Source of the DNA: JACVRW01 sp963827065
Lineage (GTDB): Bacteria > Actinomycetota > Thermoleophilia > Solirubrobacterales > Thermoleophilaceae
NCBI GenBank assembly: GCA_963827065.1
Contig: CAWGZM010000008.1
Span: 372,001 to 436,000, forward strand
Reading direction: 5' to 3'
Length of the DNA: 64,000 bases
How positions within the stretch are numbered: the stretch's first letter is position 1; every line of letters starts with the position of its first letter. The translations under genes and the position numbers were made by a program. The notes under the pieces were generated by a model. That model was not told where the DNA came from and searched no databases. It saw nothing but the letters and a program-made list of their open reading frames with translations. Of this stretch, positions 1-6,905 are shown piece by piece.

Positions 1-1067
1 CGCCGGCGCTGGAGGGTCGTGAAGTGCGCGAGCGCGCGAGCGATCCGGCCGCGCTCGAAGACGCGCCGTCCGAACAGCCGCATGAGGACCGGCAGCAGCG
101 TCACGGCGGCGAGGATCGATACGGCGACCACGATGATGGCTCCCATCGCCATCGACCGGATCGTGGTCGAGTCGACGAGCCACAGGCCGGCGAGCGAGAG
201 GATCACCGTGACGCCGGAGAACGCGACGGCGAGCCCCGAGGTGCGCAGCGCGATGCGGCGGGCATCGACCGGTGGCCTGCCGGCGCGCACCTCCTCGCGG
301 TAGCGGGCTAGCACGAACAGCGAATAGTCGACCGCGACCCCGATGCCGATCATCGAGGCGACGTTCGTGACGAAGACCGACATCGGTGTGAGCTGGGAGA
401 GGAAGAAGATCGCCGAGCCTGTCAGTGCGACGCTCACGAAGCCGAGCGCAAGCGGCAGGGCCGCCGCGGCGAGTGAGCCGAAGACCGCGAGCAGGATGAC
501 GAGCACGATCGGGAAGCCGATGCGCTCGGCCGACTCCAGGTCCTCCTTCGTCAGCTCCTGCATGCCGGCCCAAAGAGCCTGCTGCCCGACGAAGTAGGGC
601 TGTGTCCCGGGCGTGGGCGACTCGATCAGCTCGTCGCGCAGGTCCACGGCCAGGTCGGCCGTCTGGTCCTGGTCACCGCGCACGGAGAGCGGCAGCACCG
701 TGATCGAGGCGTCGCCTGCGCCGCGCTTGGCCGCCGCGAGCATGCGCGGGTCGACCTCAGCGTGCTCCTGACGACCGGCGAGCAGGGCGACGCGATCGAG
801 CTCGCGCCGGACGGCGGCGGCATCGCCGGCCTCGCGACGTGCGACGACCACGGCCATGTACTCACGCTGCGCGCCCTCGAAGCGCTCGAGGTTGCGATCG
901 ACGATCTGCGACTGCGAGCCGGGGACCTCGAAGCCACCGCTCGTGAGGTGGTCGGTCTGCTTGGCGGCGAAGGGCGCCGCGGCCAGCAGCAGGACGAGCC
1001 AGGCGCCGAGCACAAGCCAGCGGCGGCGCTCGAGGAACGAGGCAAGTCTGTCCATGGCGGCCTGCAT
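1..1067 (-). CDS. MMPL-family (RND superfamily) membrane transporter, N-terminal part
   Basis: Open reading frame of 355 codons that runs off the left edge of the window, so the C-terminal half is missing. It begins with a hydrophobic segment (about residues 17-35), then an extracytoplasmic domain to about residue 180, then a cluster of membrane helices, the layout of the first half of an MMPL protein. The MTxxGIGVAVDYSLF-type region in helix 4 (GIGVAVDYSLF is visible) is characteristic of the family. Family members export lipids or drugs using the proton gradient. The start is the ATG at 1067, preceded by AAGGAG at a good distance; a second ATG lies at 1055. A TetR gene lies 83 bp upstream on the same strand with a perfect palindrome between, so repression by that TetR protein is likely. 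The substrate cannot be read from the sequence. Confidence 0.9.
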   Translation of the reverse strand, partial: MQAAMDRLASFLERRRWLVLGAWLVLLLAAAPFAAKQTDHLTSGGFEVPGSQSQIVDRNLERFEGAQREYMAVVVARREAGDAAAVRRELDRVALLAGRQEHAEVDPRMLAAAKRGAGDASITVLPLSVRGDQDQTADLAVDLRDELIESPTPGTQPYFVGQQALWAGMQELTKEDLESAERIGFPIVLVILLAVFGSLAAAALPLALGFVSVALTGSAIFFLSQLTPMSVFVTNVASMIGIGVAVDYSLFVLARYREEVRAGRPPVDARRIALRTSGLAVAFSGVTVILSLAGLWLVDSTTIRSMAMGAIIVVAVSILAAVTLLPVLMRLFGRRVFERGRIARALAHFTTLQRR

Positions 1068-1080
1068 CGCGTCTCCTTGG

Positions 1081-1096
1081 TTGGCTGGCCAGCCAA
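1081..1096. promoter_or_regulatory. Perfect 16-bp palindrome, probable TetR operator
   Basis: TTGGCTGGCCAGCCAA is a perfect palindrome. It sits directly behind the ribosome binding site of the MMPL gene and downstream of the TetR gene. Length, symmetry and place fit a TetR-dimer operator. A weaker related element (CTGGCCGACCAG, 1785-1796) lies just upstream of the TetR start and could be an autoregulatory site. Confidence 0.6.
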
Positions 1097-1121
1097 AGAT
1101 CGGCGAAAGGGTGGTCGGCGT

Positions 1122-1139
1122 GTGTGACCCTCGTCACAC
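1122..1139. repeat. Short inverted repeat between tetR and MMPL gene
   Basis: GTGTGAC and GTCACAC arms (7 bp) are separated by CCTC. It follows the TetR stop codon by about 11 bp on the minus strand. There is no T-run, so it is not a clear intrinsic terminator; it could be part of the MMPL promoter or a second binding site. Confidence 0.3.
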
Positions 1140-1150
1140 GGCGTCGGGCG

Positions 1151-1765
1151 CTACTCGCTCGCGCCCAGCAGCCGGCGCGCGCTCGCGACGCCCAGCTCGA
1201 ACGAGGACTGCTGGTCCCAGTCGGGATCCGAGAGCACCTGGATCCCGAAGCCATCGCCCAGCGCGAAGAGGATCGACGCGACCGCCTCGGGCTCCGCCTG
1301 CAGCCGGATGACGCCCTCGCGCTCCTTCACGCGCAGCCAGCCCGCAAGCCGCTCGCGCCACTGCCGGTACAGCTCGGCCAGCTCGGCCCGGATCTCCTCG
1401 GAGTGGCGAGAGGCAGAGAGCATCTCGTAGATCACCGCCTGGCCGCCCGCGTCGTCCTCGATGAACTCGTTGAGTCCGACGACGAGCGCGTCGAGGATCT
1501 CCTCGACGCTGCCGGCCCGCTCGAGCCGCTCGTCCATGTTGCGGTTGCGGACCTCGCAGTCGTGGCGCACGACCTCGACGAGCAGCTGCTCCTTCGAGCC
1601 GAAGTAGTAGTGCAAGAGCCCGCGAGAGACGCCCGCGTCGCGGGCCACGTGATCGAAGGTCGAGCCGGCCGCGCCGCGCTTGCCGACGCTGGCGCGCATG
1701 GCGGCGATGATGCGCTGGGCCTTGTCACCCTCGAGCCGCCGCGGTAGTTCGCTAGCCGCCTCCAT
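1151..1765 (-). CDS. TetR/AcrR-family transcriptional repressor
   Basis: A 204-residue protein, normal length for the family. The N-terminal 20-65 region is a TetR helix-turn-helix: TFDHVARDAGVSRGLLHYYF is the typical recognition helix stretch. The remainder is a helical ligand-binding domain with no recognisable ligand signature. It lies upstream of and in the same direction as the MMPL exporter, with a 16-bp palindrome in the 83-bp gap, so it probably represses that exporter and responds to its substrate. The start at the ATG has GAGGG just upstream. Confidence 0.92.
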   Translation of the reverse strand: MEAASELPRRLEGDKAQRIIAAMRASVGKRGAAGSTFDHVARDAGVSRGLLHYYFGSKEQLLVEVVRHDCEVRNRNMDERLERAGSVEEILDALVVGLNEFIEDDAGGQAVIYEMLSASRHSEEIRAELAELYRQWRERLAGWLRVKEREGVIRLQAEPEAVASILFALGDGFGIQVLSDPDWDQQSSFELGVASARRLLGASE

Positions 1766-1807
1766 CCCTCGGCCGCGATCCTATCTGGCCGACCAGCCGG
1801 TGGGCGC

Positions 1808-1990
1808 TCAGCCCACCCCGGCGCCGACGGCCGGCGCCGGCTCGCGCGTTTGCTCGAGCTCGTCGTATTCCTCGGGCCGGGTCTCGTCGAGCTCGTCGGT
1901 GCGGCCGCGATCGCCGAGGACGACCGTCAGGACGGCCGCCACCACGAGGTTGAGGGCCAGAGTGGCGAGAAGCAGGTACCAGCGTCGCAT
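1808..1990 (-). CDS. Small single-span membrane protein
   Basis: A 60-residue protein with one clear membrane helix (about residues 5-24, after MRRW) and an acidic, proline-tailed hydrophilic remainder (residues 28-60, rich in D, E and R). The ATG has GAGGAGAG immediately upstream, which supports a real gene. I do not recognise the family. The topology is probably N-in with a short acidic exterior tail, or the reverse; it cannot be settled from the sequence. It stands alone between the TetR gene and the terminator of the next gene. Confidence 0.6.
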   Translation of the reverse strand: MRRWYLLLATLALNLVVAAVLTVVLGDRGRTDELDETRPEEYDELEQTREPAPAVGAGVG

Positions 1991-2027
1991 CTCTCCTCGA
2001 CACGAGGGCTACCCGGTCGCCGAAAGA

Positions 2028-2058
2028 GCAAACGAAAAGGGCGCCCGGAGGCGCCCTT
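2028..2058 (-). terminator. Rho-independent terminator downstream of the 154-aa gene
   Basis: A perfect 9-bp stem (AAGGGCGCC, loop CGGA, GGCGCCCTT) lies 6 bp past the stop codon of the 2065-2529 gene and is followed on the minus strand by TTCGTTTGCTC. GC-rich stem plus a T-rich tail is a standard intrinsic terminator. It would also end transcripts reading through from hsp20-lon. Confidence 0.75.
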
Positions 2059-2064
2059 GTCGAT

Positions 2065-2529
2065 TCAGGTGGAGGTCGAACCCACCGGTTCGCTTGTACT
2101 TGGCTCCGGCGTGGTGCTGGCCGTGTACTCGAACTCCTCCTCCTTGCCGAAGAGGGCATCGAGGACCTTCTTGCGCAGGTCCTCGCTCGCAACGAGTGCG
2201 ATACCCGCGCCCACGATGACGAGCAGGAAGAGACGACCCTTGCGGCTCTTCTTCTTCTTTTGGCCGCGCAGCCCGTCCGCGGCGTTCTTCAGCGAAGCCG
2301 CCGCGTCCTTGAGCTCCTTCTGGGTCTTCTTGTCCTCCGTCACGGCCTTGACCGGGCCCTTGCCGTTCATCCGCCCGTACGCCTTGCGGGCGGAATCAAA
2401 CGCGCTGCGGAGGTTTTCACGCAGCTCGGGATCATCCATCACCCGCTGGACGTAGGGGTTGGAGCGGACCGCCTTGCCCGCGGCGAATGCACCGGCCCCG
2501 GCCTTGGCGGCCTTCTTCTTTGCTGCCAT
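2065..2529 (-). CDS. Lysine/alanine-rich single-span membrane protein, unknown function
   Basis: A 154-residue protein starting at the ATG at 2529, which has GAGGAG 3-8 nt upstream; a longer frame from 2586 lacks this support. The N-terminus is basic (MAAKKKAAKAG), followed by a helical charged region (residues 20-95), a basic patch rich in K and R (about 85-96), one membrane helix (about 97-111, LFLLVIVGAGIALVA) and a Thr/Ser/Pro-rich acidic tail. The basic patch before the helix predicts a cytoplasmic N-terminus. Nothing catalytic is visible. It lies 58 bp downstream of lon in the same direction and ends at a strong terminator. Confidence 0.75.
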   Translation of the reverse strand: MAAKKKAAKAGAGAFAAGKAVRSNPYVQRVMDDPELRENLRSAFDSARKAYGRMNGKGPVKAVTEDKKTQKELKDAAASLKNAADGLRGQKKKKSRKGRLFLLVIVGAGIALVASEDLRKKVLDALFGKEEEFEYTASTTPEPSTSEPVGSTST

Positions 2530-2587
2530 TGCTCTCCTCGATCCGCTTTCGGCTGCCGACACTCTACCCGGAACCGGGCGCTGCACC

Positions 2588-4972
2588 CTAACCGCGCCGC
2601 GGACGCTCGAGCGCCGCGTCCAAGACCTCGTCGGCGTTGTCGACGAGGATGAACTTCATCCGCTTGCGCAGATGCGCCGGTATGTCGTCGATGTCGGCCT
2701 CGTTTCGGCGCGGAATGATCAGCCGGTTGATGTCGGCGCGCTGCGCCGCGAGCGCCTTCTCCTTGAGCCCACCGATCGGGAGCACCTGGCCGGTCAGCGT
2801 GATCTCGCCGGTCATCGCCGTGTCCGCGCGGGCAGGCCTGCCGCTGATCCGCGACGCGAGCGCCGTCGCCATCGTCACCCCGGCGCTCGGACCGTCCTTC
2901 GGGATCGCGCCGGCCGGCACGTGTACGTGTATGTCGTGCGTGCGGAACCAGTCGGAAGGCACGTCGCCGTTGGCCGACTCCGTCGTCTTGATGTAGGAGA
3001 GCGCTGCGGCGGCCGACTCCTTCATCACGTCCCCGAGCTGCCCGGTGATCTGAAGCTTGCCGTCGCCCGGGAAGGCGGTGGCCTCGACGAACAGTACGTC
3101 GCCGCCGACGGGCGTCCACGCCAGCCCGGTCGCGACCCCCGGCACGCCGGTGCGGCGCTGCACGTCGGGCTGGACGCGCGGCTTGCCGAGCAGCTCGGTC
3201 ACGGTCGCCGCCCTGATCGTGCGCTTCGATTTCCGCTTGCCCTCGGCGAACTCGCGCGCCACCTTGCGGCACACCGAGCCGATCTCGCGCTCGAGCCCGC
3301 GCACGCCCGCCTCGCGCGTGTAGCCGTCGATGATCAGGTCGAGCGCGTCGTCCTTGAACTCGATCTTCGAGCGGCCGACGCCGTTCTGCTCCATCTGGCG
3401 CGGTACGAGATAGCGCTTCGCGATCTCACGCTTCTCCTCGTGCGTATAGCCGGACAGCTCGATGACCTCCATGCGGTCGCGCAGCGCGGGAGGCACCGGG
3501 TCGAGCAGGTTGGCGGTGCAGATGAAGAAAGTCTTCGAGAGGTCGAACGGGAGGTCGAGGTAGTGGTCGCGGAAGCTCGAGTTCTGCTCGGGGTCGAGCA
3601 CCTCGAGCATCGCGCTCGCCGGGTCGCCGCGGAAGTCGGCGCCCGTCTTGTCGATCTCGTCGATCATGAAGACGGGGTTGTTCGAGCCGGCGTCGCGCAG
3701 GGCACGGATGATCGTGCCGGGCAGCGCGCCGATGTAGGTACGGCGGTGGCCGCGGATCTCGGACTCGTCGCGCACGCCGCCCACCGAGATGCGCTCGAAC
3801 CTCCTCCCCATGGCGTCTGCGATCGATCTGCCGAGCGACGTCTTGCCGACGCCGGGCGGTCCGACGAAGCAGAGGATCGAGGAGCGCGCGTCCGGCTTCA
3901 GGCTGCGCACGGCGAGGAACTCGAGGATGCGGTCCTTGACGCGTTCGATGTCGTAGTGGTCGCGGTCGAGCACCTTGCGCGCGTGCGCAAGGTCGAGGTT
4001 GTCATCGGTCGAGACCGACCAGGGCAGCGACGCGAGCCACTCGAGGTAGGTCCTGATCACACCGTGCTCGGCCGCCTGCGGTGGCAGCCGCTCGAAGCGC
4101 GCGAGCTCGCGCTCCGCCTGCTTCATGGCGTACTCGGGGAGACCTGCCGCATCGATCTGCGTGCGCAGCTCCTGCGCCTCGATCTCCTGCTCGTCGAACT
4201 CGCCGAGCTCCTCCTGGATCGCCTTCATCTGCTGGCGCAGGAACCACTCGCGCTGGCCCTTCTCCATCTCCGACTGGACCTGCGTCTGGATGCGAGAGCC
4301 GATCTCGACGAGCTCGAGCTCGCGGGCGAGCAGCTCGGAGAGCATGCGCAGGCGCTTGGTCACGTCGCGCTCCTCGAGCAGCGCCTGCTTCTCCTCGGTC
4401 TTGATGCGGAGGGCGCCCGCGATCATGCTGGCGAGCTCCGCCGGGTCGTCGAGGTTCGCGACCGCCACCTGCAGCTCCTCGGGCAGGTAGGGCACCTCCT
4501 CGATGATGCGCGAGAAGGTCGCCTGCACGTTGCGGTGGAGCGCCTCGAGCTCCGGCGACGGCTCGACTACGTCGGGCGCCTCCTCGATGCGGGCGATCAG
4601 GTAGGGGTCGGTCGAGACGAAGTCCCCGATCTCGACGCGCTGGGCACCGTGCACGAGGATCCGCAGCGTTCCGTCGGGGACCTTGAGCATCCGCGCCACG
4701 ACGCCCGCGACGCCGACGCGGTAGAGATCGTCGGGGCCGGGCTCCTCGGACTCCGGGTCGCGTGAGGCGACCATCACGAGCATGCGGTCGCCGGCGAGCA
4801 CGTCGTTGATGAGCGTGATCGAGCGCTGCTGCCCGATCGCGAGCGGGGTGAGCGTCTCGGGGAATGGGACGCTGTCGCGCATCGGCAGCACCGGCAGCAC
4901 CTTCGGCAGGGCCGTCGTGACGGCCGCCTCCACAGGCTCGCCGTTCGAGGAGGGGATGTGAATGGTCATCAT
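2588..4972 (-). CDS. lon: ATP-dependent Lon protease
   Basis: A 794-residue LonA protease with the full architecture: N-terminal substrate-binding domain (about 22-220), coiled region, AAA+ module with Walker A GPPGVGKT (371-378) and Walker B FMIDEID (about 435-441), and C-terminal protease domain with the catalytic serine in PKDGPSAG (Ser696) and the catalytic lysine in GGLKEK (Lys737). It degrades damaged and regulatory proteins in the cytoplasm. The gene overlaps the end of hsp20 (ATGATGA). Because GAGGAGGG abuts the first ATG, the second ATG at 4969 may be the true start. Coupling to a small heat-shock protein fits a protein-quality operon. Confidence 0.98.
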   Translation of the reverse strand: MMTIHIPSSNGEPVEAAVTTALPKVLPVLPMRDSVPFPETLTPLAIGQQRSITLINDVLAGDRMLVMVASRDPESEEPGPDDLYRVGVAGVVARMLKVPDGTLRILVHGAQRVEIGDFVSTDPYLIARIEEAPDVVEPSPELEALHRNVQATFSRIIEEVPYLPEELQVAVANLDDPAELASMIAGALRIKTEEKQALLEERDVTKRLRMLSELLARELELVEIGSRIQTQVQSEMEKGQREWFLRQQMKAIQEELGEFDEQEIEAQELRTQIDAAGLPEYAMKQAERELARFERLPPQAAEHGVIRTYLEWLASLPWSVSTDDNLDLAHARKVLDRDHYDIERVKDRILEFLAVRSLKPDARSSILCFVGPPGVGKTSLGRSIADAMGRRFERISVGGVRDESEIRGHRRTYIGALPGTIIRALRDAGSNNPVFMIDEIDKTGADFRGDPASAMLEVLDPEQNSSFRDHYLDLPFDLSKTFFICTANLLDPVPPALRDRMEVIELSGYTHEEKREIAKRYLVPRQMEQNGVGRSKIEFKDDALDLIIDGYTREAGVRGLEREIGSVCRKVAREFAEGKRKSKRTIRAATVTELLGKPRVQPDVQRRTGVPGVATGLAWTPVGGDVLFVEATAFPGDGKLQITGQLGDVMKESAAAALSYIKTTESANGDVPSDWFRTHDIHVHVPAGAIPKDGPSAGVTMATALASRISGRPARADTAMTGEITLTGQVLPIGGLKEKALAAQRADINRLIIPRRNEADIDDIPAHLRKRMKFILVDNADEVLDAALERPRRG

Positions 4973-5409
4973 CCCTCCTCGATCGGGACTCGGCGCACCG
5001 TCTGCTCCGGGCGCGCGAGCGGGATCTCCACAGCCAGGATGCCGTCCTCGTACGAGGCGCGCGCGGCGCCCGCCTCGACCTCTGCGCCGAGCTCGACGAG
5101 CCGCCTGAACGGACCGTGCTCGATCTCGATCTGCTGGTAGAGGCGCCCGGTCGAGGCGGCGGGCCGGCGCTCGCCCGCGATCAGGAGCTGGCGGCCGCGG
5201 ATCTCGAGCGCCACGTCCTGGATGTCGATCCCTGCGAGATCGGCCTTGACGACCGCCCGTGGCGGGTCGTCCGCGTAGTAGACATCGACGGAGGGCGAGA
5301 AGCCGCGCCCGCGCAGGCCGGTCTGACGCTCGAACACGTCCCCGAACAGCTCGTCGATCTCACGCCGCATGCGCTCGAAGTTCGCGAACAGGTCGTGCTG
5401 CGGAGTCAC
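4969..5409 (-). CDS. Hsp20-family small heat-shock protein (alpha-crystallin domain)
   Basis: A 146-residue protein starting at GTG 5409. The N-terminus contains FERMRREIDELFGDVF, typical of Hsp20; residues about 40-135 form the alpha-crystallin domain, ending in the GILAVEIPLARP strand corresponding to the conserved GxLxxxxPK motif. It holds unfolding proteins in a refoldable state. Its stop codon overlaps the lon start, so the two are co-translated. The start codon overlaps the stop of the upstream oxidoreductase frame (GTGA). No Shine-Dalgarno is visible; TATCCT lies 8 nt upstream, beside a palindromic repeat, so a leaderless promoter is possible. Confidence 0.93.
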   Translation of the reverse strand: MTPQHDLFANFERMRREIDELFGDVFERQTGLRGRGFSPSVDVYYADDPPRAVVKADLAGIDIQDVALEIRGRQLLIAGERRPAASTGRLYQQIEIEHGPFRRLVELGAEVEAGAARASYEDGILAVEIPLARPEQTVRRVPIEEG

Positions 5410-6905
5410 GGCGCCCGAGGATAAGGGGTCAGGTCTTGCAATCGAGCATGATGCTCGATTGCAAGACCTGACCCCTTCGTCGCCGCGCGCGCGGCCCAGT
5501 AGCCGCACATGCCGTGTACGCCGCCGCCGGGCGGCGTCGAAGCCGAGCACAGGAACACCCCGGGCAGCGGCGTCGAGTAGGGAACCGGGCGCGCGACCGG
5601 CCGCGCGAACAGCTGGCGCAGATCCTGGAGCCCGCCGTTGATGTCGCCGCCCACGTAGTTCGGGTTGCGGCGCTCGACCTCGGCCGTGTCCATCGCCGAG
5701 CGCGCGGCGATGAGATCGCGGAAGCCGGGCGCGAAGCGCTCCACCTGAGCCTCGATCGCCGCGGTCATGTCGACCCGGGAGCCATTCGGCACATGGCAGT
5801 AGGCCCACGCGATGTGCTTCCCAGCCGGGGCGCGCCCCGGATCGAAGATGGTGGGCTGGACGAGCAGCACGAACGGGCGCGCCGGATGCAGCCCGCGGCT
5901 GACGTCGTGCTCGGAGACAGCGATCTCCTCGAACGTGCCGCCCAGATGGACGGTGCCGGCACGGGCGCTCTCGCTCGCGGTCCAGGGGATCGGGCCGTCG
6001 AGGGCCCAGTCGAGCTTGAAGATCCCCGGTCCGGGCCGGTAGCGCTCGAGCCCGCGCCGGTAGCGTCCCGGCAGACGCTCACCGGCCAACCGCAGCAGCT
6101 GGCGCGGCGCGACGTCGAGGAGCGCGAGGCCGGGCTCGAGCTCGTCGAGCGACTCGACCCGGCGCCCCGTTTCGAGCGTGCCGCCGAGCGTCTCGAGCTC
6201 TGCGACGAGCGCATCGGCGAGCCGCTGCGCGCCGCCGCGCGCGACGGGCCAGCCGACCGCGTGGGCGCTTGCCGTGAGCACGAGCCCGGGGGCCGCGCTC
6301 GCCGGTGTGGTCAGCGAGAGCATCGAGTGCGCGAACGAGCCGGCCAGGAGCGCCCGGGCGCGCTCGCCCTCGAAGCGCGCCCGCGCCAGCCCGGTCGCGG
6401 AGCGCAGGCCGCTGAGGCCGAAACGGGCGAGCAGAAGTGGCCGCCGCGGGACCCGCAGCGGCCCGAGCAGCTCGCGGAAGAGCGGCTCCGCCTCGCGGAC
6501 GAGCGGGCCGAACAGCCGCCGCCAGGCCGACTCGTCGCGGCCGAGCCCACGCGCCGTCAGCTCGAGCGAGCGCTCGAGCATCACCGCCGTGCCGTCGTCG
6601 AGCGGGTGCGCAAGCGGCGCCTCGGGATGCACCGGCTCGAACCCGTGCCGCCCCAGCGGGAGCGTGCTCAGGAACGGCGAGGCAAGCGCCAGCGAGTGCA
6701 CGGTCGAGCAGGGGTCGTGGACGAAGCCCGGGAGGGTGAGCTCGGCGGAGCGACAGCCGCCGCCGGGGCTCTCTTCGCCCTCGAGCACGGTGACCTCGAG
6801 CCCCGCCCGCGCGAGCGCGATGGCCGCGGCCAGCCCGTTCGGGCCCGAGCCGACGACGGTGGCCCGCTCGGGGCTAGCCGAGGCGCTCGGCGAGCGCACG
6901 CGCAT
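5406..6905 (-). CDS. NAD(P)/FAD-dependent oxidoreductase, CrtI/phytoene-desaturase-like, with repeat-derived tail
   Basis: A 499-residue flavoprotein. VVGSGPNGLAAAIALARAG near residue 17 is the FAD-binding GxGxxG Rossmann motif, and the C-terminal PGVFLCSASTPPGGGVHGMCG closes the FAD site; the whole resembles phytoene-desaturase-like (PYROXD2-type) oxidoreductases. The substrate is unknown. It overlaps the GMC oxidoreductase by 32 bp (ATG 6905; GTG 6899 is an alternative), so the two are probably co-translated and may act together. The last 22 or so codons after GYWAARAAT come from the palindromic repeat and its flank, so the C-terminus has been extended by insertion. Confidence 0.88.
   Translation of the reverse strand: MRVRSPSASASPERATVVGSGPNGLAAAIALARAGLEVTVLEGEESPGGGCRSAELTLPGFVHDPCSTVHSLALASPFLSTLPLGRHGFEPVHPEAPLAHPLDDGTAVMLERSLELTARGLGRDESAWRRLFGPLVREAEPLFRELLGPLRVPRRPLLLARFGLSGLRSATGLARARFEGERARALLAGSFAHSMLSLTTPASAAPGLVLTASAHAVGWPVARGGAQRLADALVAELETLGGTLETGRRVESLDELEPGLALLDVAPRQLLRLAGERLPGRYRRGLERYRPGPGIFKLDWALDGPIPWTASESARAGTVHLGGTFEEIAVSEHDVSRGLHPARPFVLLVQPTIFDPGRAPAGKHIAWAYCHVPNGSRVDMTAAIEAQVERFAPGFRDLIAARSAMDTAEVERRNPNYVGGDINGGLQDLRQLFARPVARPVPYSTPLPGVFLCSASTPPGGGVHGMCGYWAARAATKGSGLAIEHHARLQDLTPYPRAP
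5423..5477. repeat. REP/MITE-like palindrome, copy 1
   Basis: A perfect 55-bp palindrome: 27-bp arms beginning AAGGGGTCAGGTCTTGCA around a single central G. The outer 17-18 bp of each arm are shared with the copies at 26243 and 42487; the inner part differs. It lies at the 3' end of the oxidoreductase gene and adds codons to it, and it directly precedes the hsp20 start. I see no target-site duplication. The arms resemble non-autonomous palindromes that REP-associated (Y1) transposases mobilise, but no such transposase is in the window. Confidence 0.85.

Noticed and set aside
2459..4765. 768-codon plus-strand frame opposite lon
   Set aside because: Antisense to a fully conserved lon gene, with biased composition.
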